Origin: Pictodentalium vernedei
Lineage: Eukaryota; Mollusca; Scaphopoda; Dentaliida; Dentaliidae
Assembly: GCA_031216915.1 (NCBI GenBank)
Contig: CM062292.1
Coordinates: 202,451,262 to 202,515,261, forward strand
Length of the DNA stretch: 64,000 bases
Direction: 5' to 3'
Both the position numbers and the translations under genes were made by a program. Positions 33,101 to 44,772 of this stretch are shown here, piece by piece (the first letter of the stretch is position 1; every line of letters starts with the position of its first letter). The notes beneath the pieces are model-generated. The model was not told the DNA's origin. It searched no databases and was given only the letters and a program-made list of their open reading frames with translations.

Positions 33101-34130
33101 ATGAATGGTGCTGACAGATTTTGGTAGTTACATTAGATTAAGAAATTAAGAAAGTGTTTCTTTTTTTTCAGATGATGGAACCTGACTATAGGTAATAAAG
33201 CTATAGCATAGCACTCACTCACGAAACGGTGCGCAGGGTTCTGATCCAGAGGACATTCCATGATCAGACCAGATATGGTTGATAAGTTGTGAGTTGTTAC
33301 CCATGGCTGTGATACTTTATTAGAAAAGCAGTGGAGAGAACTTATCTGGAAAAGATATATCATTCTGTGATTTGATATTTTTTTTTTACTTTTGCTTTTA
33401 GCCAGAGAAATATATGGTGCCTAACCCTTTACCTAACAAAACATACAAACATAATCTACAGTAATAAAAGGGTGATAGGTATTCAGATACCAGGTAGGAG
33501 GACCTCGGCTTCTATAGTTGAAGTTTAAACCAATAGAAACAGGTAGTCTTAAGAAAATCCACAACTCATGAACTACAAGGTAGCCTATCTGTTGATACCA
33601 TGAGCTACAAATTTTGTGTATTGGTTTCCTTCAGTTTCTGCTGGTTCAGCTAATAAGGGTATTAACTGGAATCCACCACCGGGTATCCAAATATAAACTA
33701 CAGTAAACACGTTTTTCAAAATTTAAAATTTTTTTTCCTAAAAAAGCGTAGCACACTTTAACTCTGTGGTGATGGGAGATATTTCCAGTAGGACAGCAAT
33801 ACAATTGTCACCAGAATAGGGTTAATCTTATAGTTCATTAATACAATATAGCCCTTTTAATTGGATCAGTCACTATGTTTGAAATTCATTTGTTTGAATT
33901 TTTCATCAGATTCATTCATGAATGCATTTTATGGAAAAATTCATGAAAATATTCAAGTTGAGAGTTTAACCCTTAGGGGCCACAGATTAATTTTATGATA
34001 ATAACTACCTTATATACATGTACACAGCTAAAGGTGACTGAATAAGTGTTTCTACATCATTGTTGACTCCCTGTATAGTAGAGATGGGTGGTATTGTTAT
34101 GAGTTTGGTGTCGGTTTCAATATTTTTTTT

Positions 34131-34161
<31 letters not shown>

Positions 34162-34455
34162 ATACCACAGTATCAGTTTGGCTTGGCATTTGGTATCTGA
34201 TACTGTGGTATACCCCCCCCCCCCCCTCCCCCACAGTATCAGTTTGGCATTTGGTATCTGACTTGACTGAGATTTGCTGATACATGTAGTACCAAAGGTG
34301 AATTCACACCAGAAAAATACAGAATAAGTTGTATCATTCTACCACTGTGCCACAAATGCAACTGCCAATGAGCTCAACATTGGCATTATTTTGCCAATGC
34401 AAATCATATATACAGTAATTTATACAGTAATTTTGTGACATGTTCCAAACACACC
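33101..34455. other. No gene seen; contains a G/C-capped palindrome
   Basis: AT-rich DNA without repeats shared elsewhere in the window. The exceptions are a poly-T/poly-G run and the large palindrome at 34141-34226, described separately. No ORF above 76 codons and none with recognisable content. Confidence 0.5.
34141..34226. repeat. Palindrome with G-tract and C-tract arms
   Basis: Twenty guanines followed by tataccacagtatcag are mirrored, after a ~20-base loop, by ctgatactgtggtata and fourteen cytosines. A poly-T run precedes it. The arm sequence cacagtatcagtttggcat is repeated once more just downstream (34231-34250). Confidence 0.85.
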
Positions 34456-34654
34456 TTAACATTTAAAGACCTATTTCAGGCTTTTTGTGATCTCAGAGCT
34501 TGTGCCCTTAACTGAAGACAGTGATTTCTAGTCAAGTCTTGGCTGCTTGTTAAGGCAGCCAAGACTTAACTAGAATTCACTTCTCAGCAACTGGGCATGT
34601 ACAGGTAGAATGCTAGTTAGAATTTAGGAAAATTGCCAGACCTTCAAGGGTTGA
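34456..34654. mobile_element. TTAA-type fold-back MITE, family F3, diverged copy
   Basis: Ends are ttaacatttaaagacct and agaccttcaagggttgac. The centre is a hairpin with arms tctagtcaagtcttggctgc and gcagccaagacttaactaga around ttgttaag. It matches the better preserved copy at 49779-50020. One TTAA has decayed to TTGA. Confidence 0.7.
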
Positions 34655-35576
34655 CAAAATTGAGAAGAAAATGTCATTTCTTTCATCAAAATGAACATGT
34701 GAGCTGCCTTCAAGCCTCAACAAGGTCATGTAAATAGCAAATGTGGGAAAATTTGAAAATACAGATGGTTTCGGTATTCAACAGTTGGTTAAGTTGGGTG
34801 TTTCGGTATGCCTATGATATCGGATATCAGTATATTGCCCATCTCTACTGTTTAGGCAGCCAGCAATGATGTAAAAACACTGTCAAGATAAATGCAGTCT
34901 AACCTGGCCTGACTGCTGAATTCTTCAGGAAGAATACACTTTGGGGGTACATTTTCAAAGCACTGAAAAGGTGGTAGTTTGAGCCTCTATGGGGACTTTA
35001 GGGTTAAACTCATTACATTGAAGTCTTGAAACAGAGTACCCACTTCAATGAAAAGTCCTTGAAGTTTGGTTCTTCCCTTGGAACGTGCTTGAATTTTTTC
35101 CATCCTTGAAAAAAAATACTTGATTTTCCACCACCCCTCTTAAAAAGTACTTAAATTCAGTTTTCCTTTAACCTCTGAAATGAGAAGCTTCATGATAAAC
35201 CATCCCACATACATGCTATGTAACAAAATTGGTCTGGAAATGGTCCTTGATCTCTATATTGCCCCTTGATTGCAACAAGGCACCATCTGGAAGGCTTTTG
35301 CATTGCAGATGGTTTCTTGTTGCACTCAATGGATGATATATATCTAGCTAGTTGACTTTTCCAGAAATCAGGGCCTCAAGGCTGAAATTCTTGATGCTGT
35401 TCATGGTGTTATAAGTCCATACGAAAATTATGATCAGAGTCCTTGAAAAGTGCTTACATAGTGTTTGAATTTGATTCTCTGATGTCAGTGGGAACCCTGT
35501 GGAATAAAATTAAAATTACATACTTACTCAAGAAAAGTATCTTCCCTTGCCCCTTTTAATACTGTTAAGTGAATGG
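34655..35576. other. No gene seen; 'ccttgaa'-rich degenerate repeat near 35040-35130
   Basis: The words agtccttgaagtttgg and atccttgaaaaaaaatactt resemble the repeat at 47620-48310 and scraps near 40340-40440. The rest is anonymous AT-rich sequence. Confidence 0.45.
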
Positions 35577-35817
35577 TTAACCATTTACCTAATGTATCAA
35601 CCGAATCAGCTCTGCACTATTCACAAAAAAAATTGCCATCTGGATTTTCTTGATTTTTCAATTTCTGCGTTTAAAACATAGCTTTTGATTGCTCATTAGG
35701 CTCAGTTTGTCCAACTTGCTCCAATGAGGAGACACAAATTGTGTTTTGAAGGTGAGAAAATTAAATCTTTTAGATTCTTTTGAAAAAAAGTAGCAGTTAT
35801 GCATGTTAAAGGGTTAA
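35577..35817. mobile_element. F1 fold-back MITE, diverged copy
   Basis: It begins TTAACCATTTACC and ends AAAGGGTTAA. The centre folds around ttttgattgctcattaggct and gccaatgagg-like complements. Arms are less perfect than in the right-hand copies, so this insertion is probably older. Confidence 0.7.
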
Positions 35818-36299
35818 TAGCTTTGGTTTTGTTGAAATTCTATATCCAGTACTTTACAGTTTTGTTATTCATTTTCATGCATCCAAAGTGTCACATTAGT
35901 TGGTCACCAGCATCTATAAAATATGGTACATGTATGTGATTGTCTGCTTTAAGAATCTTTTTATGAAGGAAAAATGTTAGCACACCATTATTCTGTGATT
36001 TGGAATTGCTCAGTGGACTTAAATCATGTTTAACCTTCGCTGTGCCAATGCTGTCTGATCAGTGAGAGATGGGAGATAATTTAAAATTTTGGGTCAAGTT
36101 TTTTAAAAAACTTGATCCATAGTTTGATGAAGTCTCTGCACAGGCAGACCGGCTGGCATGACCTTTCTCGTTAGTGTGATAACTTAAAAAAATATCAATG
36201 GATTTGGTCAGCATTTGGTATGTGAGACATTCTTAACAATATTTTGAACAAGTTTGAAAACCAGTGCGGTTTGGCCATTCTGAAGAGAGCTATGACCCT
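35818..36299. other. No gene seen; SINE target region
   Basis: Anonymous AT-rich sequence. Its last 12 bases (agctatgaccct, 36288-36299) are the left target-site duplication of the SINE that follows. Confidence 0.5.
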
Positions 36300-36662
36300 G
36301 GGAGCGCGGTGGCTCAGTAGGTAGAGGTGCAGGCTGCAAGCCGAGAGGTCCTCGGTTCGAATCCCACCTGCGGCAACCGCGTTGTGTCCTTGGGCAAGAC
36401 ACTTCATCTCCATTGCCCGCGTGGGGGCACGATGACGCCGTGTACTAAGGCGTACTGCACGTCGATGGTACACATGTCTTCAACCAATCTAACCCTGCCT
36501 GTGCTGCAGTGCGGGGTTACGATGTTGGGGAGCTGGCAGCTGCTCGTCGTTGCTCGGTGGTTCTCTCCGGGTACTCCGGCTTCCTCCACCCGTAAACCGG
36601 TCACGGTCATGATTAGCCATTGTGCATAAATATGTGACCTTAAACATCAATAAATAAATAAA
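36300..36662 (+). mobile_element. tRNA-derived SINE, copy 2, with target-site duplication
   Basis: The A box tggctcagtaggt is at 36310-36322 and the B box ggttcgaatcc at 36354-36364. The body includes gtccttgggcaagacactt and a cgatgacgccgtgtactaag stretch. The tail is ccattgtgcataaatatgtg then AATAAATA repeats. The 12-bp duplication agctatgaccct flanks it exactly (36288-36299 and 36663-36674), which proves retroposition and fixes both ends. ORFs in this interval are by-products. Confidence 0.95.
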
Positions 36663-36674
36663 TAGCTATGACCC

Positions 36675-37626
36675 TTAATTAGTTAATTTTTGCTTGTTCT
36701 TCAGCTCGTGAGCTCGATAACTTGAACAAGTATCAATGGATTTGTTCAATATTTGGCATGGATGATTGGCTCTTTTTTTTGAGTGAACAAAAGCAATTGT
36801 ATTTACAATGATGTGCACATACAATGATAAATGGAACACTGATCCACATTTTTTCAAGCTGGATTCACTGAGTACCTAATAAGAGAAAAGTTAAATGTAT
36901 TGTTTTTGACAACAGTTTGAAATTTCAAACATGGATGAAGCTTTCCTCGTCACTCATTCAAAAGGAAAGGAAAACATAGTGATGCATCATCTAATAAAAT
37001 TAGAACGGTGAGAAGTTCGGTGACTAGATTTCTCCAGCCAAATTGACAAATCTTATGCAGGATTTGGTGGAAATTGCAAGTAATTCTGACAATCAGTCAG
37101 CTCCTTCATGTTTTTTCTTAAGTTAAGGGTAGTCCAGCGCACTAGACTTGGCTATACCATATGCATGCTGAAGTCTAGTCTTCAGGACTACTTTATCGGC
37201 AATCTTTATCTAGAATTGGGTAACCTTTCACCTTGATATTATGTTATAGGTTGTGTGAGATGCTTCAACCAAAAACATTGGCCCAATGCAAGTTTCACAT
37301 GACATAGAGCCCCAGAATGGTCTCTAATACATGCTAAAATAGCCTCAGGTTCGTAGAGCACTGAATTTTGCTAGTCCTGTTTTCACTATTCAAAAATTAT
37401 TAAATGACCCAATATTTAATTAAGTCTTTATCGTTTTTCACTGAATCAGTCAGATTTGGTCACTGCACTTGATAGATTTTGGAATTTAAATTCTGTTATT
37501 TTTCCATTTTTTATACAGCCATTTACCGAATTGTATTTTGTTAACTTCTTGCCTGCTTCTGGAATATTTTCCTGCTCAGTAAAAAATAATATATGTTACC
37601 AAGGAAAGATAAAATCCTGGCTCTTG
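36675..37626. other. No gene seen; short hairpin
   Basis: Anonymous sequence. A small inverted repeat with ccagcgcactagacttgg-like and agtctagtcttcaggacta words lies near 37130-37190. No coding support. Confidence 0.45.
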
Positions 37627-37850
37627 TTAACCCTTTACCTGATGAATTGGCCATATCTGTCCATGTAATTTATAAATTGAGCAGATAAAAAAAAATTATT
37701 TTTCACAAAATTTCAAGAAAAACATATAATGTGGCCCCTCATTGGAATAGATGGGCTCATTGAAATTCTTGAAATTATTTGAAATATATGAAAAAAATAA
37801 ATAATTGAAATAACAACTTTTGATTATTGTGTACATCGGTAAAGGGTTAA
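37627..37850. mobile_element. F1 fold-back MITE
   Basis: It begins TTAACCCTTTACC and ends GGTAAAGGGTTAA with TTAA on both sides. The inner palindrome is partly deleted: only one arm of tggcccctcattggaa remains clear. The length is 224 bp, slightly short of the ~250-bp family size. Confidence 0.78.
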
Positions 37851-39169
37851 CAAAAAGTACCATTCGAAATACTAATAGGATGAATAACTTTTTGCCCTTG
37901 GACTATGTGGAATTTTTCAGCGAATCATAATATGGCTACTTTACATTAGCCATGACTTAATTTTCTGAGAAATTCTAGAGACTGCTTCAGCAGGTCAAGA
38001 TTTCATGCAGTATCTGTGTTTCCATTTATCACACTGTGAAACTCAGTCTGTCAGTAGAACTTTTAAATTACGCATTATATCTTGATGAAACTTCACAACA
38101 TATGTATCCAATATATACATTGAATCATGTTTCAGTTTCAGAACAACTGGCTGGTCAAAGCATAACTTTTGAATTAAAGTTCTAATCAGATCATAATATA
38201 AGTTATGTGTTTTGATAGATGGGTGTTGCATACTAATTTTAGGTTTTTATCTCTTGATAACTATCTATCAAGGTTCTTATTACACAAATACATCTTGTAT
38301 CAGGGTCCCGATACATATACTTTATCATGACCATGTGCATGTCCTGTAATTTGTATCCGATTCGAGGTTGTGTTCATAAACATGACCCTGAGCTAACATG
38401 TTGAATCACGAGTTGACAGACTATGTGAAACTACTTGGCAAAGGGTTAAAATAAATACCAACACTCATCGAGCCAAGAGCAAGTCATTTCATTCTACTGG
38501 GCAATTTATACCTACTCCTGCTAAGCCTTTCACTGGCCCCTTTAGCCAATTTGCTGCACCAGTGAGCACGCCTAACCTCCATAATGGGTACAAAGAACCC
38601 TCATGGGCATTTGTTGATGCAATATCACACTCGCAGCCAACAGTAATATTCATAATAGTGCACATTAATGTGCTTAAAACCTCCCTTTTTGGTGACAAAA
38701 GTCACACTGTAAGGTGGAGCTGAATGTTTAACCCTGCCACCCACACTTAGCATGTGGGGAACAAGTGACATTCTACTTCATTCATAACAACTCCAATTAA
38801 TCCTACACTACGGCAGTCAAATATACTACTCTCATTACCCTCTAATATACTGTACAAACTTGTATTTTACAGAACAGCATTTAATAACATGTAAAGATGG
38901 ATGATACCAAACCATGTGCTATTGTTTCTAAATGAGTTATTCATCTGACAATGACTGATGAACAGCGCAAAACTGTTCTTGTGAGTGTTTGTCTTATTGA
39001 CAAACCATCACATGGTTCAACACATGCATCGATTCCGAAGTCAGATAATACTGTACTGAGCATACCCCCCCCCCCCCTATTTAATCAATCAGTCACAACC
39101 AATACCTCTCTGACAACTGGCTTTCATAACAGTTTTTTGTAAGAAGTTTTTGGATTGAAAAAAGAGAGT
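37851..39169. other. No gene seen
   Basis: AT-rich low-copy sequence with a poly-C run near 39065-39078. The minus-strand frame 38489-38698 (69 codons) and the plus-strand frame 38951-39142 have no recognisable features. Confidence 0.45.
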
Positions 39170-39573
39170 ACAGTGGAGCCTACTTAATTGGATATCTCTT
39201 AATTAAATAACCCTGTTAATTGAAAATGACTTCCAAACACAAATTTATTCCCCATGCTGCTATAACAAAGCTTACCTGTTAATTGCATAGAGGGTATAGA
39301 GTTAATCCCTGTTAATTGAATAAAAAAAATATTGTAATATGTCTAGAAATTAACACTGACTGAATTCCCCTTGTTAAAAGACCTATTTGGCCAAAGTACA
39401 TGCAATACAGGCAGTCAATCTATTATATCTAGTTTGACAGAGTTCCAAGATATAGATGAATATATGCTCAGTTTATGTCTAAAATATAGGAAAGTGACCA
39501 AACGTCTCTCAATTGAATGCTCCTGAGAATAATTTTCTTTGGCCAAGTAGTTATTAACAGGGTTCCACTATGT
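39170..39573. mobile_element. Possible pogo/Tigger-like MITE
   Basis: The left end tacagtggagcctacttaat is mirrored by ttattaacagggttccacta at the right, giving imperfect inverted ends of the CAGTGGAACC type usual for pogo/Tigger elements. Phrases like ccctgttaattgaa recur inside and at 47370 and 56720, so a family exists. The TA target duplication is not clean. Confidence 0.5.
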
Positions 39574-39862
39574 TTGGAGAACAATATATTAAAAATATGA
39601 AAAACAGTGAATGTTAATAGTTTTTTTTTGTTATAGTGTATAACAGGATTTCAACAAACAAAATTAACTGACTTAATTTATTATTATTATTATAGTTATA
39701 TTAAAGATGGAGCTGATGCTAATAATATTGCATAATATTTGTACAAGACTTAAGTTTCATAATTGAGAAAGAAAATTCTCATGTTAACATCATTATACAT
39801 AATGTGTTTCTCATAGTGTTCTCCATTTGCTGAGCTCCAGATAAGCATGGTGCGAATATGTC

Positions 39863-40101
39863 TTAACCCTTTAACAAATGTGACATCCACATATTGCCAG
39901 CCATATTTACAAAAAAGTTCTCTTCATATTTGTTATTTTAAAAAATTTGTCTCCACAACATAGGTTATGATCCCTTGGAGCAATTTCATTGATAAGGGAT
40001 CACATGCTGTTGTTGGGAGGCAAAATAAATTGAATATTTTCTTAGGAATCAGAAAAAAAGTTTGCAGGTGCTGTCTTCTTGCCTTTTTAAGTAAAGGTTT
40101 A
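39863..40101. mobile_element. F1 fold-back MITE, diverged copy
   Basis: It begins TTAACCCTTTAAC and ends near taaaggtttaaa. The centre has aacataggttatgatccctt and the opposing aagggatcacatgctgttgt. The right TTAA has decayed. Confidence 0.65.
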
Positions 40102-40602
40102 AAATATATTAATTTTTAGCAAAAAATCCATTGGAAATAATTGTTGGGGGGTGTACAAATATGCTTTTAAATTTTGTAAAGTTGTTTTGACAATCTATCA
40201 CATGAGTGAAATGCTATTGTTGCCAAAAAGATTGCACCTCTTTCTGTAATCACATGTGCTTGGCATAGGTGGAGAAAGAAGACAGATTTTATATTTTGTA
40301 TTGACTCTGGAGTGTCCCTGCAACTGAGTTCCCATGTCTCCTAGAATTGCTTGAAGGTCTTGGAATTTAAAAATCCCTTGCTGAGGACCTGCAAAGTCCT
40401 TGTTATATTAGAACCTTCTTTTGAAAACCTTTGAAAAATTAAATATTGGGCATTTTGATGTTGATTCATTTCTCTTTTTAGTTCACTTTAGAGTGAGCTG
40501 ATTATTGCTGAATGGATCTTTTCTGCCTAAAAGAATGTCTAATAGATTGAGAATCATGTATTGGATAGTGGATATGATTGTGATATGACATTAAGATCAA
40601 GC
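40102..40602. other. No gene seen
   Basis: Anonymous AT-rich sequence with 'cttgaaggtcttggaattt'-type scraps that resemble the 47620-48310 repeat. Confidence 0.4.
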
Positions 40603-40854
40603 CTGGAAATAAGCAGACTGTCATCTGCAGAATGAGGTCTCCAGAGTGTGAATTTGGTAATGCTACCCTTCTGTACAGGGAAGTGTTACTAAATTTACCC
40701 TCTGTGAACCTGAATTTGAATCAAAGTCTTCGACCAAAACAGAAAGAGGTACCCAGAAGATAAATTGTGGGATTCCAGCCCACTGTATGAGATAGCATCA
40801 CCAAATTCACCCTCTGGGACCTCATTCTGGAAATGACAGATTGCTTATTTCCAG
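40603..40854. mobile_element. MITE family F5, copy 3
   Basis: The left end ctggaaataagcagactgtc is mirrored by gacagattgcttatttccag. The similarity continues through aatgaggtctccagagtgtg and its inverse. About 20% different from the copies at 4401 and 13622, so it is an independent insertion. Confidence 0.82.
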
Positions 40855-41556
40855 ACTTAGTTAAGATTGGCAATTTGGAGTTCAAACTCTTTTGTGTACA
40901 TGTAACCATGTGTTGCTCTTGTATGGGTGCCCCCTTGTTTTTGGCTAAGAACATGGTTGAATATCCTTGGAATTTTTCATATCTGACCCCTGATTACCCT
41001 TGAAAATATACTTGGAAGCACCTGGAAACTCTTTGAATTGACTAGTCATTCGAGAGCATGAACCTTCTGAAATCAGATATAAAAAAGAACAGTTCTAGAA
41101 TCTTATTATATCCATTTTAAAGGGACACTACAGAATCAGGAAATGCTATCAAATATTTGTTTTGTCTTATTTGCTTGTGCTGAGAACGAGTGTTGAAAAC
41201 ACAAGATCCAAAATGTTGCTCTTATGCAGTGGTTAAACTACTGAAATGTTTCAAACCTATTTTGCAAATGTTTTCTTCAAGGGGTAAATACGCTTTGCAA
41301 AAAGGACAAGTGGTTATGGTTATCAACCTTGGTGCCAAAATTTTATCTGGAGCTACGTGTTTGTGCTGTTTCTTTATTCTTGAAACCTATTATTCCCCGT
41401 TTAAACCACAGGAAGAAGAGCAGTGCTTGTGTCAGTCTCTGTGAGTTTTCTCATTAGTGTTGATTTCATTCTCTGAATAGATCAGCTGACAGTCATTTTA
41501 ACTCTTCCTCAGGAGACCTTGCATTGGAATTTTGTTACATTGTAATGTTTTTATAT
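40855..41556. other. No gene seen
   Basis: Anonymous sequence. The 84-codon plus-strand frame 41190-41444 has no recognised domain and sits in AT-rich DNA. Confidence 0.45.
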
Positions 41557-44500
41557 GGCCGCTCATATGAGCGGGCTGTATTATGGTATGGCGACGTCTG
41601 TCCGTTAGCTTTTGTTTGTCCACGCGATAACTTGAAAACAATACATCCAACAGATACTATTTTTTTATTAGCTCATCTTGACAAAGTCAAGCTGAGCTAA
41701 TCTCATCGCTTCCCGTCCGGCGTCCGCCGTCTGTCGTCCGTCAACACCATGTTTTGGTCTTCTCCTCCAAAGCCACTGGGCCAATTCAAGTGAAAGTTTG
41801 TGTGAGTGATGGTCCCAAAGGGGCATTTCATTTTTGTTCAACTCAGCATGCCCAGCCCCATAGGGAGGGAGTGGGGGAAAATGCACCCAAATATTTTTAA
41901 AATCTTCTTCTCAAGAACCAGTGTGTACAATGACTTGATATTTGCTATGAAGCTTCCATATGAGGTGTAGAATCAAGTTTGTTCAAACGAAGTTCGTGAA
42001 GTAATATTTGGCTTTGTAATAGGAGGGGTAAGATTTTTGGCCCCGCCCAAAATTTCTATTTTCTGAACCGATGGTCCGGTATGAACCAAATTTGGTTTGT
42101 GGTATTATTGGGTCATAAGTACATGACCCATGCAAAAAAAAAAAATCCTGCATCCCCATGGGAACCCTGGGAGCTAAAAATAGAAATATTTTCAAACGCC
42201 CATATTTCCCAAACCCCACGGAACAGAGAGCTTTTATTTGGTATGAAGTATCCTTATGACCAGTAGAATTGAATGGTAAAAAAAAATTGCCATCGGTTAT
42301 GTTAGGGTGTTCTGTAATGGGCATCGAAAAAATGCTGAGTCAGCATATTTGCAAAAATTTTAAAAAATCTTTTCTCCAGAACCAATCAAATTATTTTTAA
42401 AATCTTCTCAAGAACCAGTGTGTACAGTGACTTGATATTTGCTATGGAGCTTCCACATGAGGTGTAGAATCTAGTTTGTTCAAACAAAGTTCGTGAAGTA
42501 ATATTTGGCTTTGCAATAGGAGGGGTAAGATTTTTGGCCCCGCCCAAAATTTCTATTTTCTGAACCGATGGCCCAGTATGAACCAAATTTGGTTTGTGGT
42601 ATTATTGAGTCATAAGTACTTGACCCATGCAAAAAAAAAAAAATTCCCGCATCCCCATGGGAACCCTGGGAGCTAAAAATAGAAATATTTTAAAACGCCC
42701 ATATTTCCCAAACACCATGGAACAGAGAGCTGTTATTTGGTATAAAGCATCCTTAGGACCAGTAGAATTGAATGGTAAAAAAAAATTGCCATCGGTTATG
42801 TTATGGTGTTCTGTAATGGGCATCGAAAAAATGCCGAGTCAGCATATTTGCAAAAATTTAAAAAAATCTTTTCTCCAGAACCAATCATCAGAATCTTTTG
42901 ACATTTGGTATTCAGCATTCATAGGGGGGTCAGATAAAAGTTTGTTGAAATAAAGCTCATTGGTTCATATTTGGGCTCTCTACAGGAGCCCGAAGTTTTA
43001 ACATAAGGTGATATGGGGAATATTCTTTAAAAATCTTCTTCTTCAGAACCACCAATCAGAATCTTTTAATGTTTGGCATACATCATTGTTATGAGGGTCA
43101 GATTCAAGATTGTTCAAATTTTATCTTTGTTCAATATGGAGGGTAATTTAAAAAAATCTTCTTCAGATCCACCAGTCAGAATGCTTTGATATTTGGTATG
43201 CAACATCTCTAAGGGGGTCAGATTCAAGTTTGTTCGAATCAGATCCCTTGGTGTATATTTGGGCTCACTATGGTAGCCCAAATTTTTACTTAGTGCAATA
43301 TGAGGAAATTTCTTTAAAAATCTTCTTCAGATCCACCAGTCGGAATGCTTTCATATTTGGTGTACAGGTTGTTCAATTCGAGTGCCTAGGTTAATATTTG
43401 GGCTCCATATGGGAACATGAAATTTAACTTAGGACAATATGAGGGAATTTCTTCAAAAATCTTCAGATCCACTTGTCAGAATGCTTTCACGTTTGGTATA
43501 CAACATCTCTAGGGGGGGGGGGGGGGGGTCAGATTCAAGTTTGTTCAAATCGGATCCATAGGTCAATATTTGGGCTCGCTATGGTAGCCCAAGTTTGAAC
43601 TTGTGCAATTCGAAGAAATTTCTTTACAATTTCTCTTCATCAATTCCAACAGTCAGAATGCTTTCATATTCGGTACACAACATCTCTAGGGAAGTCAGAT
43701 TCAACTGTGATCAAATCAAGAGCCTGGGTTAATATTTGGGCTCTCTATGGGAGACGGAATTGGCCATTTTGCTGAAGAATTAAAAATTTTGTATTCAGTA
43801 CTCTAGAGGTGTGTAAGATTAATCCACATAGGTTGTATCAAGGGGCTTCATAGGGGAGCTCTACATTTTACTTTATGATCAACTGAAGAAAAGGCATGAT
43901 GCCCAGATTATTTTTGTCACTGCTGAGGGACTCAAGGATTGACAGTGCAGCCTATGGAGATGGCTTGCTTAATGTAGACTCATTCTTGGACTCTGTTTAA
44001 ATTGTGTTCTGTTCAAGATGAGCGCTTCAGGCCCTGTGGGGCCTCTTGTTTTATGGTTGGTTAGTCATGACTAGAGGATGGTTCCTTTCGATAACCAGCA
44101 TCATTGTCTGTCTGTCCATCCATTTGTCTGTATGTCCGTCCGTTCATCCATTAACTTTATTTGTCCATGCTTTTACTTGAAAACAATACATCCAACAGAT
44201 ACTGTTTTTTTTATGGTTGATTAGTCATGACTAGAGGATGGTTCCTTTCAATAACCAGCATCAATGTCCATCTGTCCATCCATCTGTCCATCCGTCCGTC
44301 CATTAACTTTTATTTGTTCATGCTATAACTTGAAAACAATACATCCAACAGATACTGTTTTTTTTATGGTTGATTAGTCATGACTAGAGGATGGTTCCGT
44401 TCGATAACCAGCATTCTGGCATGTCCAAGATGGCCACCATGGCAACCATCTGGGAGTTTTGGTGACTTTTTTGATTCTCCACGCAATAACTTGAAAACAA

Positions 44501-44649
44501 TATATTCATCTTTAATGGGTCGTAAGCCAGGAATGTACAATTATTTTTGAAGGAATTATTGACCTTTTGTTCAACTAAAAATTTCTTCATAATTGCAATT
44601 TCTTCATAGGCGGCCGTATATTGATCCACCGCCTGGCGGTGCACTTGTT
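41557..44649 (+). mobile_element. Non-autonomous element E7, interrupted by E5
   Basis: The left end is ggccgctcatatgagcgggc, a stem-loop, followed by tgtattatgg. The right end has gcggccgtatattgatcc, the palindrome caccgcctggcggtg and cacttgtta. GCGGCC at the right mirrors GGCCGC at the left. The core after the insertion has about three ~155-bp units (atggttgattagtcatgact, gataaccagcat, aacaatacatccaacagata) starting near 44052, 44211 and 44363. E5 lies inside the first unit. Confidence 0.7.
41667..44051 (+). mobile_element. Tandem-core non-autonomous element E5, nested in E7
   Basis: The left end is a stem-loop, agctcatcttgac with gtcaagctgagct. The right end has caagatgag (mirror of ctcatcttg), the palindrome caggccctgtggggcct and CTCTTGTTTT. 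The head region holds two direct ~490-bp copies (about 41897-42370 and 42392-42880). The core has ~168-bp units as in E4. The insertion point is in the T-run of the E7 unit (cagatacta then Ts, then atggttgg). Intact E7 units at 44200-44220 and 44352-44372 show the unoccupied T-run. Confidence 0.8.
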
Positions 44650-44772
44650 ATAGGAAATACTACATGTTCCGACTACATCAGCATTTACATTGAGCAGTCG
44701 ACTAATTTCAACATCATGAAATAGGACCTTGATGACTAATACATAGGGTGGAAATCCTATATATACTACCTA

